Shown here: positions 20,880 to 32,200 of the stretch, one piece after another
Position numbering within the stretch: the stretch's first letter is position 1
Layout of the letters: each line of letters starts with the position of its first letter
Source: Nemertoderma westbladi
Lineage: Eukaryota; Xenacoelomorpha; Nemertodermatida; Nemertodermatidae
Assembly: GCA_032718475.1 (NCBI GenBank)
Contig: JAUCBJ010000029.1
Span: 1 to 50,427, forward strand
Length of the DNA: 50,427 nt
Direction of reading: 5' to 3'
The notes under the pieces: generated by a model
Seen by the model: the letters and a program-made list of their open reading frames with translations, nothing else
Told to the model about the DNA's origin: nothing
Database searches by the model: none
Program-made: the position numbers and the translations under genes

Positions 20880-22535
20880 ATGAGTTTATCAATATTATAG
20901 TGAGTTTATATTTAGGCTAGCGGGTGTCGCTGCCTACCCCTCTCGGCCCCCGGACAGCGTAAGATCCTCAGCGCTGGTGTACTTTCGCCAATGTGCCTAT
21001 TGCCAACGTCGTAGCTGCACAACGACCATAACAACCAGCGCGAGTCACTCCACCGTCCGTCCCAAAGGCTTAGATTTACTTCAGGTTCTTACTGGAGAGT
21101 TAGGGCTACTTTCACAATTGCGACTCGCTACTGTAAACACACTTTAGTAGTAACATTCACCTATAAACGCACAAATTCCACGCAACTGTCACAAATTGTA
21201 CACATTCGGGCCATTTGTACGTTAGTCAGTGCCTTCCAGAATGCCACGTTATTATTGGGTATCCTGGGATACTAGCAGTGTGCTATTTATTCCTTATGCT
21301 ATTTAATGGGCAAGCTTTATTGTTCTTTTAACTCACTTCTAATTCTAGCGTGGTTGTTGCCATGGTGACATTATGGAAAGCTAGCGGTAGAATTAGGGTA
21401 ATTCCCATGCATACAGATTTAATAGTATAATATAAATAAAGCTATATATAAATAAATATAGCTATTTAATAGTAATTCTTTAATTGTCAATATTTCTCTT
21501 TATACATGATTTTATGAATTTTATCGGCTATTGACTATATATTGGAGATTCTCGCACACTAATATACTTAATAGGGTGAATCTCCGCTCCCATGATCTAT
21601 TAATTAATGGAATTTTGGGAATGTTATAAATTGTATAAAATGACAATTTATCAAATTCATTAAATTATGAATTTAAATTTATTCCCGTAAATTTTATTAT
21701 TTAATATTAAATAGACACAATTTTATTCCAGAACATGTCTGGGGACTGGGATCCTTGATTCTAGGAAATTGGTCTTTTTAAGAGTATCGGTAAGTGCTAC
21801 GATATCTTAATAGACTAGAATTTTAAAGGATCTAAAATTTGACAGATTTTGTAAATATTAATAATTAATATTTAGGATGGGCACCGGTTTATTCCAGAAC
21901 TTGTCTGGGGACATTAACCACTGATTCTAGAATTTTGTCTTTCAAGTATATCGGTGGGTGCCGCGATATCTTAATCGACTAGAATTACAGATGGTCAAAG
22001 GGTTTAACAGATTTATTTTGCGTTATACGCTACTGTTAAAGGGACATCACACTACTATATGTATTATTTAATATACGGTATGAGAGCAATATCGCACGAA
22101 GCAATGTCAGTGAGAAGAGGCAAGTCGTTTCCAAGGTCTACCCAGAGCTTGGTTTAGCCGAGACACGAGGATCTGAATTTTGCATTCCTAATACTCTACT
22201 TTACCAATAATACTTGAATATAGTAGGAGCTTTATTGTACTTTAATAAGTACGGACATTTCATCTTACTGTAGTCACACATTTGTAATGTAATACGGACA
22301 GTAAGGAAAGAGAAAATAATTATTTCTCGCCGTCGCACTAAATATATAATATCTAAGTAATTAAGTAATAAACGCGAATATACATTGCACTAATCTACTA
22401 AATAATCGCTAAAATAACATTCTACTAAATAAAATTAAAGAAAACGATTATAATAAAATTACATAATAATACATACATAAATATAAAATAATAAAAATAA
22501 ATATAAAATAATATAGTCACACACCCACTCCAGAC
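20880..22535. other. Non-coding spacer inside element B
   Basis: I see no coding frame here. The right part (about 22050-22520) is very AT-rich with ATAAATATAAAATAATA runs. The middle holds the 166-bp duplication listed separately. Confidence 0.5.
21722..22040. repeat. Diverged tandem duplication, 166-bp period
   Basis: TTTATTCCAGAACATGTCTGGGGAC at 21722 and TTTATTCCAGAACTTGTCTGGGGAC at about 21888 each precede GATTCTAG, a T-rich part, GATATCTTAAT.GACTAGAATT and AACAGATTT or GACAGATTT. The copies have diverged. Confidence 0.8.
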
Positions 22536-22539
22536 GCTG

Positions 22540-23085
22540 TTACGTTGGGGAGTCCCTAGATGTTTGTTGGATTAGGGAGGTGGTCGTGGGAAGAGTATCT
22601 TGCCTTCCATAGTTTCCGGACAGTTCTCGGTCTCGTTCCAGTAAACAAAAACGACCAACTGGGCGATTGAGCTGCTGTGTCTCGAAGACAATTCCAGGTT
22701 TCCTCTTCGGCCTGGAATAGTGACGACAGAAACATCGCTTCAAATACACGACGGCCTTACAAAGCCGATTCCAGGATCTATAGTGGTCCATCGCTCCCGG
22801 CAGGAGAGGTGAGAGTCCCGGCGAGACGTCTGGTGTTCCAGATCTCCAGTCTCTCTCTCTGATCTCCACAACAGATCGGTTCGCGGTGGGGGAGTTTAGA
22901 TCCACAGCGTCGTCCCTGGCAATGTGTAATACAGACAGATCTATCACGGGTTTAAATAACCTTGTATACTCGTCCGGGTTTTAGGTTTGACTTTCTCCGC
23001 TCCCTTGGCTTGTCTAATCTCAGCCGTGGTAAGATGGGGAGGCCATTCATCTTCTTTACTTAGGAAGTCGGGTCCACCTAACCAG
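22540..23085 (-). pseudogene. Post-RT remnant of element B pol
   Basis: Directly after the gag-protease stop, the other minus-strand frames carry WLGGPDFLSKEDEWPPHL and, after a further shift, HYRSWNRLCKAVVYLKRCF. These resemble the stretch that in BEL/Pao polyproteins lies between RNase H and integrase. A 4-base duplication (GACTGAC) at the stop and another shift near 22965 break the frame. The frame ends at 22540, and no integrase motif (HHCC or DDE) follows. Confidence 0.6.
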
Positions 23086-26000
23086 TCAGTCTGGGGTATC
23101 TGTCAGTTCTTGAGGAGTTGCTTCTCTGGAAGCGATGTCGGCTAGATTAATCGTCTCGGGGCAATGTCTCCATTGATCTACATTGGAGTTAATATCATCA
23201 TTATCTGAGGAGTATGGTGTTCCCTCAGTTGGATCATCTACCTCACTGCTCTCCACTTCCCATTCTCTTACTTGATATACCTGTTCTTTTGGTAATCTTT
23301 CTATGAGAGTTCTACGGGAAGGGCCAGTAAAGTACCAACCCACTCTAGTTCTTCCCGCATAGGCTTGTAGTGGTTGCGGTTGAGCAGGCCGTTTCTCCAA
23401 TGTCTCGAGTGCCTCATGCGCATTTTGACCGATGAGTATTTGCACTCCAGGGTAATCTGTGTTGAATCTAGGTATATCAAGCTGCTGGGTGAAATCGTCC
23501 TCATCCCAGTTATAAGGTTCTACTTGGCTGGTAGCGAAGTTCTTTATCGCCACCATTTTTACTGACCTTATGCTGTGTTCTCCTAGTTCATCCTGGGGGG
23601 TGGACAACGCACCTACATAATAATCCGCTATTACTGTAGATTTCCAAACCTGCATAATTCCTGACATGTTTAACTTGGTTCGGAACTTGGGTTGTCCAGC
23701 AAAGATGTCTTCGGCTAGTTCTTTGTCGATGAATGTTCCCGTGCTACCGGAGTCAAGGAGGGCGTTCACTATATAACTCCTTCGTGGCCCGTGGACCCTT
23801 AACTGCACTACGGGAAATTCTCGGATTCCTACATTGGAAGTTGGTGCTTTCCAAGATGTTTGTCGGTCAGAAGTAGTTAGGGGAAGCTCGCTATCGGTGT
23901 CCTTTTCATACGTAAGTGCTCGATACACTGCGGTATTTATCAGGTAACAGGATTCGTTTTCATCGGAGAATTCGTCCGTATAGAATCCTTCCATCTCAGA
24001 ACTTTGGTCAGTGTCGTTCACATCACTGAATTGGACATGTAGTTCGGAATCACTTACCTGACTCGGGCTGTTTCGTTCGAATTCAGTGTGCAGCAAGATA
24101 TGATGTTTTGCGCCGCACTTCGCACACCTTGCATCGGAGTAACAGGTTCGCCGTTGGTGTCCTTGTCTGAGGCAATTATAACACAACCGCTTATCCCACA
24201 TGACTTCACGTCTGTCCTTTAGTGATTTCCTCAGGAATTCATCACACGCACTTAAACGGTGGGGCCCGTCACACAGCACACATTTTGGTTTGATGTTACT
24301 TACCTTACTTTGGGTAACGTTGTGCACACTCATTCTTTCCTCGGGCTTTCTTACATGAATTCTCTTAGGAGACATAGGAGGAGTTTTTCTTACCTGTTCT
24401 CTCCTGTCATTGGTTCGAGACTTGAATTTACTTACGTCCTTAGGCGCTTTGTTGTCATAGTAAGATCTTTCAGTGTCTTTCCAGCTGTCTTCTTCTTGAG
24501 AAGCCTGGCTTTCGCCGTCGTCTGTATAACACACTGGTATTACCTTTCTCCTAGAAACGGGTTTCTCACTTACCTTATTTTCCGGTGTCTTCTCTCTGGA
24601 CTGCTTTAGGAGCTGTAATTTTACTTCTCCATCTAAGAATGACATGAGATCAGCCATGGTAGGGTCTAGTCGTTGTTGTTCCATCATATATAACACTTTC
24701 TTATCCCAGCGTGTACCTACTCCACCCTTCGGTAAAGTAGAAGCCACGGCTCCAATAACCATAGAACTCTGATATTCATGAGACTTACCTAGCCAATCTA
24801 ATTGTCTACAGATCTCTTGAATCTCATCGGAAAACTCTATTATCCCGCTGCTAATGAACTTTCGGGGCGCTACTAATTTTGCATACAAATATTTAGCTAT
24901 GTTATTCCTATTACCATACCTGATGTTTAGTGTATCCCAAACTTGTCTTAATCCATCTGGATGTCCAATAAACTTTAACGCCATTAACTTGGGAGATCCT
25001 TCCAAGCACTCGATGAGGAATCTAAGTTTCTCTCCATTAGATAGCACAGAGTTCTGTATGTTATCTTTGTAATATTCATTAAAAGGTAACCATTTCATCT
25101 CATCTCCATTGAACTTGACTATCTCTCCCACCTTTACCGCTTGACGGGCTTCGGTTCTAGCCATTTGACGCGTAAAACTTTCTTGGGCCATCGTGTTATT
25201 TAATATCGAGTTATCGGTATATAAATTTCTCGGATTATGATCAGGTCTATAGGGAATATCATTGTCAACAGGTTTATAATTACCCTTAACAGGGTTCACT
25301 ATAGGAGTTTCTACTTCACTAGCAGTATAGATGCGTGTAGGCTCCACACCTTGCGCATGAGATACTTCAGACCTAACAGGTTGACACATTGTTACCGGGG
25401 GTGGTGGTATACCCTTTTGTGTATTTACTAATTTATCGCATTCTAACGCGATACTTTGCTGCACTTCTTGCAACTCTAACCTACTTTCCCTTACTGTGCC
25501 CTTGAATTGCTTAACAGTCTCCTGCATCTGCCCGAGCAGGAGATCCATCCCCCACCGTCTCTCATCCACCCACTCGACCGCCGAAGCGGGAGCCGCCAAC
25601 GTTGTAGCGGGCGGACGATGGACAACGGGCGACAAATCATTAATATTTCGCTCGGAGTCCAGGACATGAACTGTCTCATGGGCTGTTCTGCTGGGCACAG
25701 GTAGCTTAGTGCTGTGCAGAGGGAATTTAGAGATAGGTTCAGGGAGTACAGGTGTCTCTATCACCAAGGGGGTAGCTTCGAGAACAGGCCTAATTATTTC
25801 AGGCTCATCTACTATAGTAGGGAGTCTTTCTATTTTAATTATTTGGTCTGTGGGTTCTGTACTACCTAAGTCTGTGTTAGTTAGTTGCCTTCTAACAGCT
25901 GGGGGCAAATCAGGCAATTTCTGACGGTGGGATATTCTTCTACGTCTGCTTAGACGAGATCTATTTCCTCCGCCTTCAGTATCGGTTGTATCGCCTTCCT

Positions 26001-27501
26001 CAGATGATGTATATCCCTGTCTTTTGGGAGTAGATCGACTCATCATCTGCATTTGACTAGCTGTTAACTGTTTATTTATGCAGTCTTGATTCTCTTGAAT
26101 ATTTTCCAAATCTAGTTGGGCGATCTCTTCAGACGCTCTCCGTTCTGCTTCTGCCGCTGCCACTGCCACTTTTCTTTCCGCTTCTATCTCTGCCGCCTTT
26201 CTTTCGGCTTCTACCTCTGCCGCCTTTCTTTCTGTTTCTATCTCTGCCGCCTTTCTTTCGGCTTCTACCTCTGCCGCCTTTCTTTCTGCTTCTGCCGCTG
26301 CCACTGCTGCTGCCACTGCCGCTGTCTTTCTGTCTTCTATACGTTTTTTCTTTACTTGTTCTTCTTGGACTCTAGCGATACGGAGGAGTTCATCAAATTT
26401 AGCTTGGTTCGCAGCTCTCATATCCGCATCGATTGCGTCCAACACAAGCTTGGCTCCTTCACTATTAGGGCTAAGTCCATCTAGCCTTCTCCTCAACTCT
26501 TCATCACCTACAAAGCATTGATAGTCTGACAGATAGATGTCAATAGCATCCCTCTTATGCGTTTTCTCTGCTGTCGCTTCGCTTTCCACTTGGGAAAAGG
26601 TAGCGTCTGTTGATTCTCCATGAGTTGAGCGCTCAGCCAGCTGAGATTTCCACTGGGCAGTTCCTTGAACTTTGAGACTCACTCGCTGAAACCAAGTCTT
26701 TACGGCAACTTGCAACGACGTGTCTTGTCTTCTTTTCGAAGCCTCCTCAAAGGCCGATAAGATTAGTCTGATTCTTAGAATTCTTTCTCGAACTTGATAA
26801 AGCAGCTCTCCCTGCTCTTGAGGTCCTTGGGGTTGTCGAAACAGTTGTTCCTCTAATCTCTCCAAAGAGCTGAAGAATCCCTGTACGTATCCTGCTGCGG
26901 ACCTCTTCCACACAGCTGGATCGATGGTTTCCTTTGTTACTCCCATCCTGTTTATGTCTTCCCAGGCAGCTTCCGATAAGTCAAACGGGAGTCCGGGTCC
27001 GGGGAAGTTCCATTGCGACTCGACAATAGACTTCAGTTCTTCCCTTGTGTATCCCGCATAACTATCCTTAGTCGATCGCTTACTTCTCGCCCAATCAATC
27101 TGGTGTTCCTCCACCGCAATCAATACCCTTGTGAGTACGGCTGCAGGAAGGATGAGAAGGGGATCCGAATAAACTGTAGCTGTCATCTTTGCTCCGTGCT
27201 CGGGTGTCAGCTCTACAGTATCCTCACTACTGGAGCTGTCGGGCCGCTGAGAAATAAGTTCTCGGCTCGAATGTTGCTGCTGTTCCGCTGCTTCTTGGTC
27301 CCGCTTGACCTGAGCTCGAGTGCCTATGATAGACCTACGGTGTTGGTCTAGCCTAGGGTCTGATATTACTACTGGAGGGATGATCTTTCTTACAGTAGGA
27401 GGTGAGTTGAACTTCGGTCTCACACGTTCCACGCTCCTGTCTGGGTCACAGATGGTTGTATCTAGAAGACTGTCTGACAGGTTTTGCTTTGTGTCAGACA
27501 T
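23086..27501 (-). CDS. BEL/Pao-type Gag-protease of element B (1471 aa, no RT)
   Basis: This is the structural and protease part of an LTR retrotransposon polyprotein, expected to form cytoplasmic particles. The start is ATG 27501 (MSDTKQNLSD). Residues about 370-460 are an Ala/Glu/Arg coiled coil with tandem ERKAAEVEAERKAAEIE repeats. A DUF1759-like Gag core lies at about 780-960 (VKFNGDEMKWLPFNEYYKDN). Zinc-knuckle Cys/His clusters lie at about 1073-1140 (CVLCDGPH, CYNCLRQGHQRRTC, CAKCGAKHH). A retropepsin-like site, LLDSGSTGTFID, is near 1245, followed by the RVGWYFTGP segment that precedes RT in this family. It then jumps in frame to DQWRHCPETINLADIASRE, normally located after RNase H. 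The whole RT-RNase H block has therefore been lost without breaking the frame. Confidence 0.85.
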   Translation of the reverse strand: MSDTKQNLSDSLLDTTICDPDRSVERVRPKFNSPPTVRKIIPPVVISDPRLDQHRRSIIGTRAQVKRDQEAAEQQQHSSRELISQRPDSSSSEDTVELTPEHGAKMTATVYSDPLLILPAAVLTRVLIAVEEHQIDWARSKRSTKDSYAGYTREELKSIVESQWNFPGPGLPFDLSEAAWEDINRMGVTKETIDPAVWKRSAAGYVQGFFSSLERLEEQLFRQPQGPQEQGELLYQVRERILRIRLILSAFEEASKRRQDTSLQVAVKTWFQRVSLKVQGTAQWKSQLAERSTHGESTDATFSQVESEATAEKTHKRDAIDIYLSDYQCFVGDEELRRRLDGLSPNSEGAKLVLDAIDADMRAANQAKFDELLRIARVQEEQVKKKRIEDRKTAAVAAAVAAAEAERKAAEVEAERKAAEIETERKAAEVEAERKAAEIEAERKVAVAAAEAERRASEEIAQLDLENIQENQDCINKQLTASQMQMMSRSTPKRQGYTSSEEGDTTDTEGGGNRSRLSRRRRISHRQKLPDLPPAVRRQLTNTDLGSTEPTDQIIKIERLPTIVDEPEIIRPVLEATPLVIETPVLPEPISKFPLHSTKLPVPSRTAHETVHVLDSERNINDLSPVVHRPPATTLAAPASAVEWVDERRWGMDLLLGQMQETVKQFKGTVRESRLELQEVQQSIALECDKLVNTQKGIPPPPVTMCQPVRSEVSHAQGVEPTRIYTASEVETPIVNPVKGNYKPVDNDIPYRPDHNPRNLYTDNSILNNTMAQESFTRQMARTEARQAVKVGEIVKFNGDEMKWLPFNEYYKDNIQNSVLSNGEKLRFLIECLEGSPKLMALKFIGHPDGLRQVWDTLNIRYGNRNNIAKYLYAKLVAPRKFISSGIIEFSDEIQEICRQLDWLGKSHEYQSSMVIGAVASTLPKGGVGTRWDKKVLYMMEQQRLDPTMADLMSFLDGEVKLQLLKQSREKTPENKVSEKPVSRRKVIPVCYTDDGESQASQEEDSWKDTERSYYDNKAPKDVSKFKSRTNDRREQVRKTPPMSPKRIHVRKPEERMSVHNVTQSKVSNIKPKCVLCDGPHRLSACDEFLRKSLKDRREVMWDKRLCYNCLRQGHQRRTCYSDARCAKCGAKHHILLHTEFERNSPSQVSDSELHVQFSDVNDTDQSSEMEGFYTDEFSDENESCYLINTAVYRALTYEKDTDSELPLTTSDRQTSWKAPTSNVGIREFPVVQLRVHGPRRSYIVNALLDSGSTGTFIDKELAEDIFAGQPKFRTKLNMSGIMQVWKSTVIADYYVGALSTPQDELGEHSIRSVKMVAIKNFATSQVEPYNWDEDDFTQQLDIPRFNTDYPGVQILIGQNAHEALETLEKRPAQPQPLQAYAGRTRVGWYFTGPSRRTLIERLPKEQVYQVREWEVESSEVDDPTEGTPYSSDNDDINSNVDQWRHCPETINLADIASREATPQELTDTPD

Positions 27502-27641
27502 GTTTGTTTGTACAGTTGAATGCCTACTGCTATATTACAGTTAAAGCAAGTCTAGTAATTCAGTATCAACTGTTAGCCTAGTAATTAATTACCGATACTG
27601 CTACTCAGTATAGCGTGATAATATATTAGAATACCGGTATG

Positions 27642-27778
27642 CTTATAGTATATATATAAGTATTATTACAGACTAGGTTTGTCACAGAATACCGGTATAT
27701 AATTTCAGCACAAATATATATAAATATATAATAAGCCTATCGTGAATACCGGTATACAGCTTACACTTATAGTATATA
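27642..27778. repeat. 124-bp tandem repeat in element B leader (left part)
   Basis: CTTATAGTATATA...CAGAATACCGGTATA...AAGCCTATCGTGAATACCGGTATACAG forms a unit of about 124 bases. One unit lies here. A second begins at 27765, is interrupted by element C and resumes at 34414. Confidence 0.75.
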
Positions 27779-28049
27779 TGTAAGGGAAATACCCAAACAT
27801 GAAACAGTACGACACTGTCAAGTATAATAAAACGTAAAAGGTCTCATAAACTAATAACTGTATAATATAATAAGATAGAACTGCAGGAATATAATATAAC
27901 AGTATAGAACCACACAGTAAGGGAAGCATCAGCTGGATAGCCCAATCACCATGATAGTCACTATGAATATAATCAACTTACAATGAGTAAACTAATAACA
28001 ACTATATGGATAATATATGACCTATCTATACACGAATATATTTCGTACA
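27779..28049 (-). repeat. Element C 3' LTR
   Basis: It starts TGTAAGGGAAATACCCAAAC and ends ATATTTCGTACA on the plus strand, with the same length and apparently the same sequence as 34143-34413. Confidence 0.93.
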
Positions 28050-28082
28050 CTCCCGCGCGCCAAAAAATTTTTTTTACACAAT
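28050..28082 (-). promoter_or_regulatory. Polypurine-like tract of element C
   Basis: On the minus strand TTTTTTGGCGCGCGGGAG abuts the 3' LTR. This is the expected site for plus-strand priming, though it is less purine-pure than a classical tract. Confidence 0.5.
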
Positions 28083-28402
28083 TAAAAATATTACAGAATT
28101 AACTATTAACCTTCATACGTACCTGATATATATTATACATACCATAAATTAAAGGGGGTAAAGTAAAATATTTCAATTATAACAATAACGAGGTCAAAAA
28201 TAACAAATATACATATAGTTATTAACAGGTACTGTTTGATCAAAAAAAAATTCACTATAAATATTTCATATAGGTTTTTACAAAATTTTGCACATAAATT
28301 GGTCATACGTAAATAGGGGCTTACTTAATAAAAACTTCCAGTGCGACTATTATTTTATTTTATATTTAATTTTATTACATACGTTATGGTTTGATATACT
28401 AC

Positions 28403-29282
28403 TTATTCTGATTCGTAGTCTGAACTTGAATCATTTGTGGACATTATTTTGATTTTTTGTTTAGCCTCTTTAGCTGCTAAACGCTGAGGTCGTTCCATTG
28501 TTTTGATATCAGTCGGGGAAGCAGCTGGTTTAGGTGTAACATTCGCCGCTGTTATTTCACTCTCTTTAGCCGTAATTTCTAAAGGGTATAATCGTTTAAC
28601 TGGTCTGGTTGTCCGCCCTTTATTGGTTCTAATGGTAACGTAACGAGTCTGGCCGTCGTTTCCAGGATGAAGTTCTAGAACCTTGGCTAATCTCCACTGT
28701 AGTCGAGGGGTGTGTTTGCTTCCTTCCACAAGAACAATGTCACCCTCTTTTACTTGGGGTCCCTTTTTCTCGTTCCATCTATGCTGTTCACGTAATGCCA
28801 ATAAATACTCAGCAGACCAACGATTTCTGAAATCCCGCAATATCTTCTGTAAACGGTTTAGACGATCGTTTATATTGGAGGTATTAATATAATCAGGATC
28901 CAAAAGATCGCCAATATCTGGATTACTGTCCGGAATATCAGTTAACCTATAACCACATAGTAATTGAGATGGTGTAATTGGTAGTAGGTCTTTGATATCG
29001 GAAGATACATAGGTTAGAGGTCTGTCATTGAGTATCGCCTCAACCCCTATAAGAAACGTTCTGAGTTCGCTAATAGTAAGTAACGCCTTTCCAATTACGC
29101 GTTTTATTGTAAGTTTTGTACAACGAATCATCCTTTCCCACATACCGCCCATCCAAGGGCTGGCCTTAGGAATAAGATCCCATTTTAACCGCTTTTCCAG
29201 CAGGTAGTCGCGAACCATAGGATCTTGTTGAATATTTAGTAGAATTTGTCTGGAAGAAGTGAAGGTGGTTGAATTATCACTA
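28403..29282 (-). pseudogene. Element C pol, C-terminal part beyond the frameshift
   Basis: This continues the integrase of the upstream frame after a one-base shift near 29283. It contains SPWMGGMWERM, with the likely third catalytic acidic residue of the DDE triad. RWSAEYLLALREQHRW and GDIVLVEG...PRLQWRLAKV follow, matching the DUF5641 C-terminal domain found in BEL/Pao polyproteins. It stops at 28403. In the genome this part cannot be made as one protein with Gag-Pol unless the shift is a sequencing error. Confidence 0.85.
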
Positions 29283-32200
29283 TTAGAATGGATGGGTAAC
29301 CTCTTCTTCCAACAAAGGAACGGAAGGCTAAAAGAAATTCCAATGTTGAATTATCGAGAACCAATTCAAGATGAATAGCTCTGGAAACAGTGCATGTAAA
29401 TAGGGCAATATAAACCTTGAATACTTCTCCATTTTGTTTTGCTGCTAAACTTCCTGTATAATCAACACCTACAGCTGAGAAAGGACGTTGAAATTGGACT
29501 CTGTAGTTAGGAAGTGGAGGAGGTAATGGAGACACGTAAGGTTTACCTTGAATCCTAAGGCATTGTTCACATTTGCAAATCATAATTTTCACGCGTTGTC
29601 TACTAGATGGTATCCACCATCTTTGTCGAAGATATGCAACAGTACTAGACGTACCCTCATGACCATTCCTACTGTGAGCATCTCGGATAATAAGATCTGT
29701 AAGATAGTGTTTCTTCGGTAATAATATGGGCTGCTTGGAATTCCAATCCAAATCAGCATTGGATAATCTCCCATTGCTCTTTATAATATCGTCACTTAGA
29801 AATAATTGTAACTGTCTTACAAGAGTTGGAGTGTTAAATTTATTTTTGCTCAACAAAAATTCGATTTCCTCCCCAAAACTTTCCCGCTGAACTTTTCGAA
29901 TCCACCAATGCTCAGCTGTTTTGATGTCTTTCAGTAACAAATATGGCTTCTGTTTGGTAATTCTCGTATCAGAATTACTATGCATAAGAATGCTGCCAAC
30001 TTGTTGATGTTTTAATAAAACACTTTTTCGAATGTTGTCGATGTATTTCAAAATCCATGCAGTTACCTTCAACAGACGACTGTAACTGCTAAATAATTCC
30101 AAATTTATTGCTACTGGTTCAACTTCCGGAGGGTTAGAAGATTCTCCAACTCCGCATACTACATCAACATCATTGTCCATACTCTTGCATTGGAGAGATA
30201 ACACCTTCTGTTGTGGCCAACTGGAATGATTTATTAACCATGGCGGACCGTGCCACCACTGGTCAGAAGATAACAAAGTGTTAGCTGTTGTCCCCCTTGA
30301 AATAAGATCAGCTGGATTTTCAATCCCTTTAACATGAAATACCTTTGCCTCAAGCTCAGAGATAATATGATTACATTCTGTTACCCTCGCCTGTACAAAT
30401 GAATTCAAGGGTTTTAAAGATAGAAGCCAGCGTTGAGATATCTCGCTATCAGTCCAAAGATAAAACTTTGGTAATAATCGCATGTGTCCATACACATTGG
30501 ATACATATGATAATAACCGCAATCCTAAGTTAAGTGCAGTTAGTTCCATTTGCGGCAAAGTTAATGACTCCATAGATGATTTTATCGACTTTTCAATTAA
30601 AGCTTGTTTCTTTATAGGAACCACTTTCGATTTCGATATGACTAATTCCGGTTTATGAATATCATCGACAATATAAATAACGGAACCATAGGCTTTACCT
30701 GAAGCATCTGTAAAAGCATGAAATGAAGACTTAGGCGAAACCGAAAGCAATTGGCGTTTAATATTGCAATTAAAAATTGCGTGAAGATCGTTGGAAATTA
30801 TTTCCCATTCATCCCTGAAACTGCCGTGTAGATTTTCGTCCCACATAACCTTTGCTTTCCATAGCCCTTGAATAAAAATTCTCGATTTTATTCCAATAGG
30901 ACCAAAAATTCCGAGAGGATCGAAATACTGTGCAACATGGCTAACTATGATACGTTTTGTTAATACATCCGATTTCATAAATGGATGAGATTTGAATTCT
31001 AGAATGTCTTGCGAAAAATTCCATTTCAATCCAAGGAACTTTATGACTGGTTTAGAATGTTTCGGAGTATCACCATTGTCTATTATGACCTTTGATAATT
31101 TGGGACTGTTAGTGACCCATTCTCTTAGAGGTAGATTAGCATCGGTAAATATTCTCTTACAGTCATAATAGTATTGAATTAGATTGGTTTCAGAGTCAAA
31201 TGTTCCCTGTAAGTTATCAATATATAAATTTCTCAAAATCTCATCTATTATGGGATGTGAATAATTGTTTAAATGTTCACGAATTGTTGCACCCAAAAGG
31301 TAAGAACTGCAAGTCGCACCAAAAAGGACAACCATGAAACGATAAGTGTTGAATTTACTTTTTGGATCGATAGGATTTGCAGGCCACAAAAACCGGGTAA
31401 CATCTCTATCAGTTTCATTTAGGCGAATCTGTAAAAATGCCTTTTCAATGTCTGCAACAACTGCAAATGAACCAGTACGAAATTGCAAAATGCACGAAAT
31501 AATGTTCGGTGTAAAACAGGGACCACTGTATAAACAATCATTCAAACTAGCACATTTTGGACCAGCTTTTGCAGAACAGTCATAAACTATACGCAATGGA
31601 GTTGTAGTTGATTCTGGTTTAGCTACACCATGGTGTGCTAAATAATGTACTTTATCAGGTAAAATATTATTATCACACGGAACCAGTTCAATAAATTTAC
31701 GTTGTAATTGGTCTGTAATAATATTATTGTAAACTGAAAGTAGTTTCGGCGTCTTACGTAATTTAGCCAAGGTACTTGCTAATCTACGTAATGCTAAATT
31801 ATAGTTTGATGGTAATTTCGGATGATTTGGACGCCATGGAAGTCCTACACAATATCTACCATCAACGAATTGTAAAGATTTAATAAAGTTTGTATGCACA
31901 TACTCATCTATAGGACGATTGATATTTTCTGTACTTATACCGATACTGTCTAAATCCCACAATCTACTTAACATGTTATCTAGTTTGGTTTCACTATCAT
32001 TATCTACATTATAATTTGCACCAATGGAAATTAAACATATAGTGGTTGTGTTTACTGTAGTGCTAGTATTCACACTAGAATATGGAATTCTACCTGCGAT
32101 GACGTCACCTAGCACAGATGGTACGCAATATAAACCACTAGATAATTGCTGTGCGGGTACAAATTCAAAATAATAATCAATGCCAATAATAATCCCGATA

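Noticed and set aside
26116-26484. A plus-strand frame rich in CRCHC and FYLCRLSF repeats inside the element B gag
   Set aside because: It is the antisense shadow of the Ala/Glu/Arg coiled-coil repeats of Gag.
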